Under the pieces are notes generated by a model that was given only the letters and a program-made list of their open reading frames with translations, did no database searches and had not been told where the DNA came from. Shown here piece by piece: positions 25,003 to 37,708 of a DNA stretch of 64,000 nucleotides. The position numbers were made by a program, and so were the translations under genes. Source of the stretch: Magicicada septendecula (taxonomy: Eukaryota; Arthropoda; Insecta; Hemiptera; Cicadidae); NCBI GenBank assembly GCA_034769895.1, contig CM068373.1, positions 285,977,379-286,041,378 of the forward strand, written 5' to 3'. The stretch's first letter is position 1, and the number at the start of each line of letters is the position of its first letter.

Positions 25003-25442
25003 ACATGCATGCATTATGGATGCGGGGTGTCTTTGCACTTGATTTGGCTTGATTGCAGCATCTGGAACGTGTCCAATGGCTGCCAGAAGTAAACTTAGTG
25101 CTGGTACATTGTCGACTGGTGACCTAAGACTGGAAAGGAAACCGCCAACCAGTTAACTGAGAAGGCGGGGGAGTATAACTTTTATTTGATTGGTGCACTG
25201 CCGCTGGTACCGATTCGAGCAACATATGTTGCCCGTTTCAAGTCCAGTCAGCAGACGCCCTGAGGGTGTCGGTCGCTCCCCGCGAGGCGGAGAGCCTCCG
25301 TGCCAATGACTGATGAGAGCGACAAGCAGCCGGCTCAGCATGCTAGGAGGTGGACAGGAAGGAGAGAAGGACAGTTTAGGTGAAATACTCTGGTCTAGGA
25401 CTCATGATTACTTTGTTTTTGTTTAATTTAAAGAGGATGGCG

Positions 25443-28146
25443 TTATGGCGGGTCATCAAGAAGCGCCCGAGGGCGTTTGACCCGAATGGGCGGTGGTGGT
25501 TCTGATGCACTGATGGTTCGTAGGTACGGGAAGGTGGAGGTCGAGGCTTTAGTAAAGAGAGTTAGAGCCAGCGACCGGACAAAGGAAGTCAAAGTAGGAA
25601 CACGGAGACCCCTGCGAATCACGTCGTTCCTTACAAACCAAGGGGACCCCGTCAAGGATCGGAGTGTTCGGGACTGGAAAGCTTCCAGCCTACATCTGTT
25701 GGTGGTGGATAAAAGAGACCACCAGGCGGGTGCCGCATAGGTCAATACAGACCTGAGAAATAGGAGATAGATTGTAAGTTTCGTGCGCATGGCCAGGCGG
25801 CTGCGACACGAGAGGAAAGGAGATAATTTGGCTCGGACGCCGCGAGCCTTGGCAAGGGTTTCCGTCACGTGGGCGTTGAAGCAAAGGCGACGATCTAGCC
25901 GAACGCCTAAATACTTCACCGATTCTTTGTAGGCGATGGGCCTCCCTGCTAGGGAGAAGGGGCTGGCATCGGGAGATGGACTTACGGGTGAAGCAGATCG
26001 CCTCGGATTTCTCCGTGTTGATCGTCACCCGTCATTTTCGGTAGCCAGTCCGGAAGCTGGTTCAACTGACGCTGCAGCTTTGTACTCGCAAGTCGCGGGG
26101 ACAGGGAGCTGCAGTGATACATAGCATCGTCAGCGAACAAAGACAACGTGACTCCGGGCAAGACAGGCAGGTCGTTCGTGTACACAAGGTACAGAACGGA
26201 GCCGAGGACAGATCTCTGAGGTACGCCGGCGGCGACGGGTCGAACTGTAGAACAGGACCTGTCGACGCTCACCCTGAAGGTTCGGTCGCTGAGATACGAC
26301 CGGAGGAAAAACACTATGGGCGATGGTAGAGGGGAATTGGCAAGTTTGAATAGAAGACCTTCGTGCCAGACTGTATCGAAGGCCTTGCTCACGTCCAACA
26401 GTACGGCGGCCGTAGCCGCTCGCCTTTTGGTGGCGTCTGACAAGTGCGTAACAACGCGGACCAATTGAAGCGTGGTCGAGTGCTCTCTGCGAAACCCGAA
26501 CTGTTCGCTGCGGATGAAACCATCTAGCAGCGGCGAGATGCGAGCCAGCAGGAGACGCTCGAACACCTTCGAGATGACTGGCAAGAGAGAGATTGGTCAA
26601 TAGCTTTCAGGAAGCATGCGCGGCTTGCGAGGCTTCGGAATCATTACGATGTTGGCTGATTTCCACAGGCGGGGAAAGTACTGAAGCCGGAGACAGGAGT
26701 TAAACAGCTCAAGAACGAGGTCAACGCCTGAGGCCGGGAGATTTTGTAGAGCAGCGGCCCCGATCCGGTCAGGACCGGGGTCGCGACGGCGATTTAGTCG
26801 GCAGATAGATGAAACTAGTTCATCCCTGTCGAACGGGAGGGCTGGGACTTCAGGAGGGCGTGAAAAATGTCCAGATAGGAAGTCACGGACATCTGCCGAG
26901 TGGGCAGGGTCCGAGACGCCTTGGTGAACAGTAAATTGCACCTCCAGGCAGTCGGCGAAGACCTCGGCCTTGCCTTCTGACGAAGATACAACCCCGTTCG
27001 GAGTTTCAAGTGGGTTGCGAGTTCTCTTCTCGCGGGTCAGTCTACTCGCCGCTCTCCAGACGTAGGCGTGGTCGGCTTCAAGAGACTCAAGGTATGAGTC
27101 CCATCGATCAGAGTTTACGTCCCGCAGTAGCTGCTGGACGTAAAGAGACTGGGCCTGAAAGCGCCTTTTGACGCCGGGATCACGGGTTCTTTGCCATCTG
27201 CGGCGGAGATTGCGCCGTAGCCAGATGGCGTGGAGTACTTCCGCAGGTAAGGCCGATTTACGATGATTCACCTCGAGAGCATATGTGTGTCGATCCATGA
27301 CACCTTGGACCAACTCCTGAAGATGAGTGGCTCGGAGATCCAAATCGTCACAAGTGACGATCGGGTCCGCGGGGAGTGATGGTAACCGCCGTGAGAGCTC
27401 ATCATGGTAGGAGCGCCAGTTGACTCTCCTAACAATCTGAGCGGGAGGTCGGGGTGAGGCCGACAGCTCACGGGCAGTTATAAAAAGGGGATTGTGATTG
27501 GATGAGAGATCCGACACTGACGAGACCTGGATGTGATGGGTCACGTCCTTGGCTATGACAATGTCAAGGACGTCCGGTCGATGACCGGAAAAGGGGAAGT
27601 GAGTAGAGTCTTCTGGGCCAATGACTTGAAGTACCGGGTCGTCGGAGACGAACCGATACAGAGATTTTCCGTAGGCGTTGGCTACTCTGCTGTCCCAGGA
27701 GGGATGCTTGGCATTTAAGTCGCCGGCTACAATGGTTGGTAGGGGATGATCGAGGAGAGCGTTCCACTCCTCGGGCGGTGGAGGTAGCCGCAGGCCGGGC
27801 CGGAGATACGCCGCAACTACGCGCAACTCCGATCCGCCAGCGTCTATCGCCACCGCACAACCTTCAACAAGAGATGTATCTAAAGGGGGTAGTGGCCTGT
27901 GGGATATCCGCCTGTGGACTAAGACGGCTGTCCCCCCCCCCCCGAGGGGCGACAGCCAGGCGGCTGGGGACGATCCTGACGAAAACAGATGTAAGATGGC
28001 AGGTTGAAGGTATGGTAGCGAGCCAGATGAGTCTCGCAAAGGAGGACGACATCAGCGTCGTACTCCGTTACGAAAGTCATCAGTTCAGATCGTCGAGGGA
28101 CTACCCCATGGGCATTCCACGCAACGATCCTAAGACTCCTAGCCAT
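25443..28146 (-). pseudogene. LINE ORF2: AP endonuclease - reverse transcriptase (copy 2)
   Basis: Starts at ATG 28146. It has the same domain order and the same shared lesions as copy 1: Asn in the SDH motif, the TGA at 26597-26599, and the two later frame changes. It also has private damage. The coding G-run is 12 instead of 13 (plus-strand C at about 27932-27943), shifting the frame in the endonuclease. The RT motif B reads GVPQRSVLGS instead of GVPQGSVLGP. The FADD motif C is intact. The last frame ends at 25443. Confidence 0.88.
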
Positions 28147-29055
28147 TCAAAGGAAGAAGAGGAAAGAGGGTAGACAGTGATTGAAACACCAGGGCGAGAA
28201 CCGTGGTTGTATCTGGAGCAGACCTGATGTTATTTACCAAAGTTTCAGCCCAGGCAGTCAGGGGGTCCACCGGGGCCCGGGAAGATTCCCGAGATTCCGG
28301 AAGACGGACCTGGCTGGCCTCAGCCGGTGTTGCAGATGGTGCAGGGCTCGGGGACGGATGTGAGGTCTGCTCAGTTGGGAGCTTAGGTTGATGGCTGGGG
28401 GCGGGCAGGGCCCGCTGATGTTTTACAGGCAAGGCCTGTGGAACTTGTCGCTGACGGCGACGAGTGCGCTTCGGTTTAGAGCTCCGAGGAGCGGAAGGCG
28501 GGACTGATGTAGCGGCCACAGCCGCGTATGAAGGACCGGGCGCTCCGGCAGGCGCCGGGACAGAAAGGACTGCAGGCGGCGCCGAAACGACGACTGCAGG
28601 CGGAATTGGGGCCCTGGGAGCAGCCGGAAATGCTGCCGGGGCCTGAGATGATGCTCCGGAGAGAGGTGGGAAGGCCTCTCTGCGGTTATGGAGTGGACCT
28701 GCAACTCGGCCTGCCTGCGCGCCAGGGCGAGCAGGCAGGCCGCTGCAGCTTCATGGCTGATATGAATTCCTTACATCCCCTATAACCTAGCCGGATGGTC
28801 CCCGCCGCAGTTGCAGCAAATGGCCGTGAACCCCGTCTTGGGCTTATCACACCCACGATGAGGCTCAGTACACCGCACGCAACGCGGAGGGTGGTTACAG
28901 AATAAGCTGGAGTGGCCAAACCTCTGACAGTTAAAACACTGCTAGGGGCCTGGCTGCGGGTCAAAAGTACGAACTTGCACCCGAAGGTGCAGGAAGTTTT
29001 GGAGGCCATAGACCTCCTCGAACTGGCCTACTTTGAGTAGTTTCACAAGAAAACT
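28139..29055 (-). pseudogene. LINE ORF1, C-terminal part only (copy 2)
   Basis: Retains the end of the PRE_C2HC-like domain, the zinc knuckles, the Pro/Ala-rich linker and the C-terminal tail (WAETLVNNIRSAPDTTTVLA). It ends at 28139 with the same 8-base overlap with ORF2. The first half is missing because of the internal loss at about 29056. The in-frame TAG and the one-base frame change are as in copy 1. Confidence 0.8.
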
Positions 29056-29190
29056 TCATGTTGAAGAACGATGATGATGATGATGAAGAAAACAGATTGA
29101 AAAAGATATTATTAACGGTTAAAAACCACAATCGCAAATGCGAATATGAGTAACACAGCCTACCCGGGCAACAGCTCTAGGTAGACTCCT

Positions 29191-30764
<1,574 letters not shown>

Positions 30765-33700
30765 AGGGTAATTTTGTTTGTTTGGCAAACGATAACAGCC
30801 GCAAATTCAAACAGAATCAAAAAATGTTTCGCATACAGCCCTGATTTGTAGAGTCCTCACGACCTATTGTTTTTGGTGAAGATCGGTTGAGGGAAAGGGG
30901 TAGTTTACCAGCAACGGTTTTTTTTATCAAGGGAATTTTTTTTTGCAAACGATAACAGCCGCAAATTCAAACAGAATCAAATAATGTTTCGCATACAGCC
31001 CTGAATTGTGGAGTTCTCAAGACTATTAGTTTTTGGTGAAGATCGGTTAAGGGAAAGGGGTAGTTTAACAGCCACGTTTTTTGTTTTATAAAGGGTATTT
31101 TATATGGCAAACGATAACAGCCGCATTCAAATAGAATCATATAAGATTTTGAATACAGCCTTGAAATGTAGAGTTCTCAAGACCTGTTGGTTTTGGTGAA
31201 GATCGGGTAAGGGAATAGGGTAGTTTACCGGCAACGTTTTATGTTTTATCAAGGGTATTTTATATGGCAAACAATAACAGCCGCAAATTCAAACAGAATC
31301 ACACAATATTTTGCATACAGCCCTCAAATGTAGAGTTCTCAAGACCTGTTGGTTTTGGTGAAGATCGGTTAAGGGAATAGGGTAGTTTACCGGCAACATT
31401 TTATGTTTTATCAAGGGTATTTTTTCTATGACGAACGATAACTGCCGTAAATTCAAAGAGAATCAAATAATGTTTTGCATACAGCCCTGAATTGTAGAGT
31501 TCTCAAGACCTATTGTTTTTGGTGAAGATCGGTTAATGGAATAGTGTAGTTTACCAGCAACGTTTTATGTTTTATCAAGGGTGTTTTCTATGGCAAACGA
31601 TAAGAGCCGCAAATTCAAACAGAATCAAATAATTGTTTGCATACAGGCCTGAATTGTAGAGTACTCAAGACCTGACGTTTTTGGTGAAGATCGGTTAAGG
31701 GAAAGGGGTAGTTTACTAGCAACGGTTTTTTTATCAAGGGTAATTTTTTTCTATGGTAAACGATAACAGCCGCAAATTCAAACAGAATCAAATGATGTTT
31801 TGCATACAGCCCTGTATTGTAGAGTTCTCAATACTTATTGGTGTTGGTGAAGATCGGTTAAGGGAAGGGGTAGTTTATCAGCTACGTTTTATGTTTTAAA
31901 AAGGGTAATTTTTTTTATGACGAACGATAACTGCCGTAAATTCAAAGAGAATCAAATAATTCTTTGCACCCTTTCCTGAGTTGCAGAGAGCTCAAGATTT
32001 ATTGATTTTGGTGAAGATCGGTTAAGGGAAACGGGTAGTTTACCTGCAACATTTTATGTTGTAACAAGAGAAATGTTTCCATGACGAACGATAACTCCCG
32101 CACATTCAAACAGAATCAAATATTTTTTTGCATGCATCCCTGAATTGTAGAGGACGGAAGGTCTACTGATTTTGGAGAAGATCGGTTAAGAGGAAGGGGT
32201 AGTTTACCTGAAACATTTTATGATTTAACAAGAGTAATGTACTTAATTTTTACTTCCATATTCTTTAAGGAAATGGAAGTATGGTGATGGCAAAAAAAAT
32301 CGTGTTCGAGATTATTGCAGATTCTGATTGTACTACAGTCAAAACATGAAAAAAGTCGTTTTTCGAAAAGTGTGTGTGTGTGTGTGTGTGTGTGTCTGTC
32401 TATAGATTTTTATTCTATGGCAAACGATAACAGCCGCAAATTCAAACAGAATCAAATAATATTTTGCATACAGCCCTGATTTGTAGAGTCCTCACGACCT
32501 ATTGTTTTTGGTGAATATCGGTTGAGGGAAAGGGGTAGTTTACCAGCAACGGTTTTTTTTATCAAGGGAATTTTTTTTTGCAAACGATAACAGCCGCAAA
32601 TTCAAACAGAATCAAATAATGTTTCGCATACAGCCCTGAATTGTAGAGTTCTCAAGACTATTAGTTTTTGGTGAAGATCGGTTAAGGGAAAGGGGTAGTT
32701 TAACTGCCACGTTTTTTGTTTTATAAAGGGTATTTTATATGGCAAACGATAACAGCCGCATTCAAACAGAATCATATAAGATTTTGAATACAGCCTTGAA
32801 ATGTAGAGTTCTCAAGACCTGTTGGTTTTGGTGAAGATCGGGTAAGGGAATAGGGTAGTTTACCGGCAACGTTTTATGTTTTATCAAGGGTATTTTATAT
32901 GGCAAACAATAACAGCCGCAAATTCAAACAGAATCACACAATATTTTGCATACAGCCCTCAAATGTAGAGTTCTCAAGACCTGTTGGTTTTGGTGAAGAT
33001 CGGTTAAGGGAATAGGGTAGTTTACCGGCAACATTTTATGTTTTATCAAGGGTATTTTTTCTATGACGAACGATAACTGCCGTAAATTCAAAGAGAATCA
33101 AATAATGTTTTGCATACAGCCCTGAATTGTAGAGTTCCCAAGACCTATTGTTTTTGGTGAAGATCGGTTAATGGAATAGTGTAGTTTACCAGCAACGTTT
33201 TATGTTTTATCAAGGGTGTTTTCTATGGCAAACGATAAGAGCCGCAAATTCAAACAGAATCAAATAATTGTTTGTATACAGGCCTGAATTGTAGAGTACT
33301 CAAGACCTGACGTTTTTGGTGAAGATCGGTTAAGGGAAAGGGGTAGTTTACTAGAAATGGTTTTTTATCAAGGGTAATTTTTTTCTATGGTAAACGATAA
33401 CAGCCGCAAATTCAAACAGAATCAAATGATGTTTTGCATACAGCCCTGTATTGTAGAGTTCTCAATACTTATTGGTGTTGGTGAAGATCGGTTAAGGGAA
33501 GGGGTAGTTTATCAGCTACGTTTTATGTTTTAAAAAGGGTAATTTTTTTATGACGAACGATAACTGCCGTAAATTCAAAGAGAATCAAATAATTCTTTGC
33601 GCCCTTTCCTGAGTTGAAGAGAGCTCAAGATCTATTGATTTTGGTGAAGATCGGTTAAGGGAAACGGGTAGTTTACCTGCAACATTTTATGTTGTAACAA

Positions 33701-34860
33701 GAGAAATGTTTCCATGACGAACGATAACTCCCGCACATTCAAACAGAATCAAATATTTTTTTGCATGCATCCCTGAATTGTAGAGGACGGAAGGTCTACT
33801 GATTTTGGAGAAGATCGGTTAAGAGGAAGGGGTAGTTTACCTGAAACATTTTATGATTTAACAAGAGTAATGTACTTAATTTTTACTTCCATATTCTTTA
33901 AGGAAATGGAAGTATGGTGATGGCAAAAAAAATCGTGTTCGAGATTATTGCAGATTCTGATTGTACTACAGTCAAAACATGAAAAAAGTCGTTTTTCGAA
34001 AAGTGTGTGTGTGTGTGTGTGTGTGTGTGTCTGTCTATAGATTTTTATTCTATGGCAAACGATAACAGCCGCAAATTCAAACAGAATCAAATAATATTTT
34101 GCATACAGCCCTGATTTGTAGAGTCCTCACGACCTATTGTTTTTGGTGAAGATCGGTTGAGGGAAAGGGGTAGTTTACCAGCAACGGTTTTTTTTATCAA
34201 GGGAATTTTTTTTTTGCAAACGATAACAGCCGCAAATTCAAACAGAATCAAATAATGTTTCGCATACAGCCCTGAATTGTAGAGTTCTCAAGACTATTAG
34301 TTTTTGGTGAAGATCGGTTAATGGAATAGTGTAGTTTACCAGCAACGTTTTATGTTTTATCAAGGGTGTTTTATATGGCAAACGATAAGAGCCGCAAATT
34401 CAAACAGAATCAAATAATTGTTTGCATACAGGCCTGAATTGTAGAGTACTCAAGACCTGACGTTTTTGGTGAAGATCGGTTAAGGGAAAGGGGTAGTTTA
34501 CCAGCAACGTTTTTTTATCAAGGGTAATTTTTTTCTATGGTAAACGATAACAGCCGCAAATTCAAACAGAATCAAATGATGTTTTGCATAAAGCCCTGAA
34601 TTGTAGAGTTCTCAATACTTATTGGTGTTGGTGAAGATCGGTTATGGGAAGGGGTAGTTTATCAGCTACGTTTTATGTTTTAAAAAGTGTAATTTTTTTT
34701 ATGACGAACGATAACTGCCGAAAATTCAAAGAGAATCAAATAATTTTTTGCACCCTTTCCTGAGTTGCAGAGAGCTCAAGGTCTATTGATTTTGTTGAAG
34801 ATCGGTTAAGGGAAACGGGTAGTTTACCAGCAACATTTTATGTTGTAACAAGTGATGTAT
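30765..34860 (+). repeat. Satellite with 1.64-kb higher-order repeat
   Basis: About 25 monomers with A blocks at 32252-32415 and 33895-34050. A unit of roughly ten monomers plus one A block repeats with a period of about 1.64 kb. The monomer series after 30840 recurs after 32477 and, in shortened form, after 34110. The variants correspond one to one, so the unit was amplified as a whole. Confidence 0.85.
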
Positions 34861-35570
34861 GCAAAAGAGTAGTTGATTCTGTTTGAATTTGCGGCTGTTA
34901 TCGTTTGCCATAGAAAACAATTACCCTTGATTTCAAAAAAACCATTGCTGGTAAACTACCCCTTTCCCTCAACCGATCTTCACCAAAAACAATAGGTCGT
35001 GAGTACTCTACAAATCAGGGCTGTATGCAAAAAATGATTTGATTCAGTTTGAATTTGCGGCTCTTATCGTTTGCCATAGAAAAAAAATTTCTAGATAGAC
35101 AGACAGACACACACATAGACACTTTTCGGAAAACGACTTTTTTTCATGTTTTGAGTGTAGTAGAATCAGAATCTGCAATAATCTCGAACACGATTTTTTT
35201 TGCCATCACCATACTTCCATTTCCTTATGGAACATGGAAGTAAAATTACCCTTGATAAAAAACCGTTGCAGGAAACTATTCCCTTTCCCTTAACCGATCT
35301 TCACCAAAAACGATAGGTCTTGAGAGCTCTACAATTTAGGGCTGGATGCAAATAATCTTTTGATTCTGTTTGAATTTGCGGCTGTTATCGTTTGCCATAG
35401 AAAATACCCTTGTTAAAACATAAAACGTTGGAGGTAAACTACCCCTTTCCCTTAACCGATCTTCACCAAAAACAATAGGTCTTGAGAACTCTACAATTCA
35501 GGGTTGTATGCGAAACATTATTTGATTCTGTTTGACTTTGCGGCTGTTATCGTTTGCCAAAAAAAAAATA
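34861..35570 (-). repeat. Satellite and block A in inverted orientation
   Basis: At 34861 the satellite switches from plus to minus orientation without spacer DNA. It contains a complete minus-oriented block A at about 35085-35241. The junction marks an inversion or an inverted insertion. Confidence 0.85.
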
Positions 35571-36025
35571 TCGGTATGGAGAACCATACATGACTTCCAT
35601 GTTCTAAGATTTATATTTAAAATCATATTCGAAATGAAATATGTCCATAGAAACTACGTCTTTCTACTTATTGCTTCAGCATTAAGCGCAGTACTGTGGT
35701 CACTTACGTATATCACCTCACGTTTTCGCACTCAATTTTCACCGATGATGGCAGTCGATGGCACTGCCGAAAAGTCTGGTTTTGCAGAAAACATTGGAAT
35801 CGGCTAAAGAGACCGGGAAGCAATTTTAACAAAAAACTACTTCTTTGTTGCCGATAACGGTGTACACATATAAAAAATTCTCCCCTCCACCTTCAACTAT
35901 AATTTTTAATAATAGAAAATTACCCCCACCCCGTTCACCTAACCTCTTCATTTATAGATATTTCATCTACGTTTCTACAGTGGATTACTATGAGCTTCTT
36001 ATCAGGATACTTTATTTATAATATC
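35571..36025 (-). repeat. Blocks C and D, short subfamily, inverted
   Basis: Starts with the family end AATATCGGTATGG, then the short-subfamily C (variants CCGATGATGGCAGTCGATGG), then D to about 36020. It is followed immediately by another C block. Confidence 0.8.
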
Positions 36026-37084
36026 GGTATGGAGAACCATACATGACTTCCATATTCTAAGATTTAAATTTAAAATCATTTTCGAAATGAAATGTTACCG
36101 TAGAAACTACTTCTTTCTACTTACTGCTTCAGCCTTAACCACAGTACTGTGGTCACTAACATATACCACCTCACGTTATCGCACTCGATTTTCACTGATG
36201 ATGGAAGTCGATGGCATTGCCGAAACGTCTGGTTTTGTAGAAAACATTGGACTACGGCCAAATATCCCGGGAAGGAATTTTAACAAAAACTACTTCTTTG
36301 TTGCCGATAACGTTGTACACATATATATAAAAAATATGCATAAAATTAATGGCTTGTATAAGTTAATGATTGATCTCCATTAAGTAGTGCTCAAGTTTAC
36401 AAAGTTTTAATATTATGATGTCCGTAATTAAAACATCAGAGCAGGTTTAGTGTGTATGAGGGTACACCGTGGACTAAAATTTTCAACATTTCCTATTGAG
36501 CGTTGCTTAGAGTAAAGCTGCGAATCTACAGTGTACGTTTCACAGAACAAACACGCGGAAAAGAAGGAGCGCTCCGAAGTCACTCATGGACCCTCAGCAT
36601 CTTGCAGAGGGTTCATTCCCTAAAGACGAAAAGTCTGTCTATGAATCGTTCCTCTGTAAACACGTGCAGTTACACTGCCTAGCGATCCACAGGAAGCAAA
36701 TCGCTATCCATGCTGGACACTTTTTCGGCTTGCACGCGTTATGTTGGTGTGGGTTTCGGCACTTTCCATTTAAAAAACGTGCAAATGTAAGAAAATAAAC
36801 ATGAATGAGGCCAGAAATAACGCGAATTTTGTGTGTGTGTGTGTGTGTGTCTTCCCTGCCTTTTTATTACGGTAGTCATAATAATAAAATGGAAACGTAA
36901 ACATTACATAACTGAGATATGCTTGCTGCCACGAACGATATATTTTCTCTCATACATGATTTACATTAAAGTGAAAAAATTATAATTTTATTACCTGGCA
37001 ACAAAATTATTTTATTTTTAACAATTACCATTGTTTGAAAAAGTTTAAATGAATTTTCAAGTACTTTACTGTTGTTAAAAAAAA
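36026..37084 (-). repeat. Blocks C and B in the left arm
   Basis: A complete C (long subfamily), a short GT tract at about 36831-36850 and B to 37084. The 70-codon His/Cys-rich frame is open on the plus strand at 36586-36798. Confidence 0.8.
36586..36798 (+). CDS. Recurrent 70-codon open frame of block C, copy 2 of 5
   Basis: Same frame as 15385-15597 (starts MDPQHLAEGSFPKDEKSVYE, with the CKHVQLHC and HALCWCGFRH clusters). It is complete with start and stop. Codon comparison with the copy at 40928 gives four replacement and four silent changes. Coding status is doubtful. Confidence 0.25.
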   Translation: MDPQHLAEGSFPKDEKSVYESFLCKHVQLHCLAIHRKQIAIHAGHFFGLHALCWCGFRHFPFKKRANVRK

Positions 37085-37280
37085 AAGGTTGCAGGTAAAC
37101 TACCCCTTCCCCTTAACCGATCTTCACCAAAATATAAAGTCCTTGATATCTCTACAATTCAGGGACGTATGCTGAAAATTATTTGATTCTGTTTGAATTT
37201 GCGGCTATTATCGTTTGCCCAAAAAAATTACCCTTGATAAAAAAAAACCGTTGCAGGTAAACTACCCCCCCTTTTTTTTT

Positions 37281-37673
37281 TGAAGCCACTAGTTTTTTAA
37301 AACTAGGCAATAGCCTAGAGAAGCCAAAAATGCGCTGGGTCCAGTATGATGGGACTTGCAAATGAAACGCTGCTCTAAGATAACAATAACAAGATTTATT
37401 GTATTCATGTTTTTGTACAATGAATTCCCCAGTATACGACATATGCGCCTTGAATGATTAAGTTTATATTACAAGTGCGTTCCTTCTTAAGAATAGCTCG
37501 AAATTTCAAAAACCACAATCGTTATTATTCTTAAAATCATTATTATAATTCCATTAGACATAGGCATCGCCAAATAATTGAGCTTGATATTACTGAGCAG
37601 AATACAGTTACTTTAAATAATGTAAAATGGCGCATAGTCTCGACCCTCCCAGTAAATTACATAAGTCATAACA

Positions 37674-37708
<35 letters not shown>

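Larger units (their letters stand above)
25003..29190 (-). mobile_element. Jockey-type LINE, copy 2, with 13-bp target duplication
   Basis: The same element as 5988-10942. It is flanked by GTGAAAATCGAGT at 24990-25002 and again at 29191-29203. Block C is interrupted exactly here and resumes in register, so this is a true insertion site. The 3' end (25003) has no poly(A) and ends in an ATGCATGCATGT-like sequence on the minus strand. Relative to copy 1 an internal stretch of about 850 bp (5' UTR part and the ORF1 N-terminal half) is missing at about 29056. Confidence 0.9.

Noticed and set aside
36087-36383. A 98-118 codon open frame (LTASALTTVLWSLTYTTSRY) repeated in many C blocks, possibly a small membrane protein
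   Set aside because: Comparing 36199-36285 with 42096-42182 (a stretch of 29 codons), all eight differing codons change the amino acid and none is silent. This gives no sign of protein-level constraint. Several copies are also cut short. Best read as structured repeat DNA.
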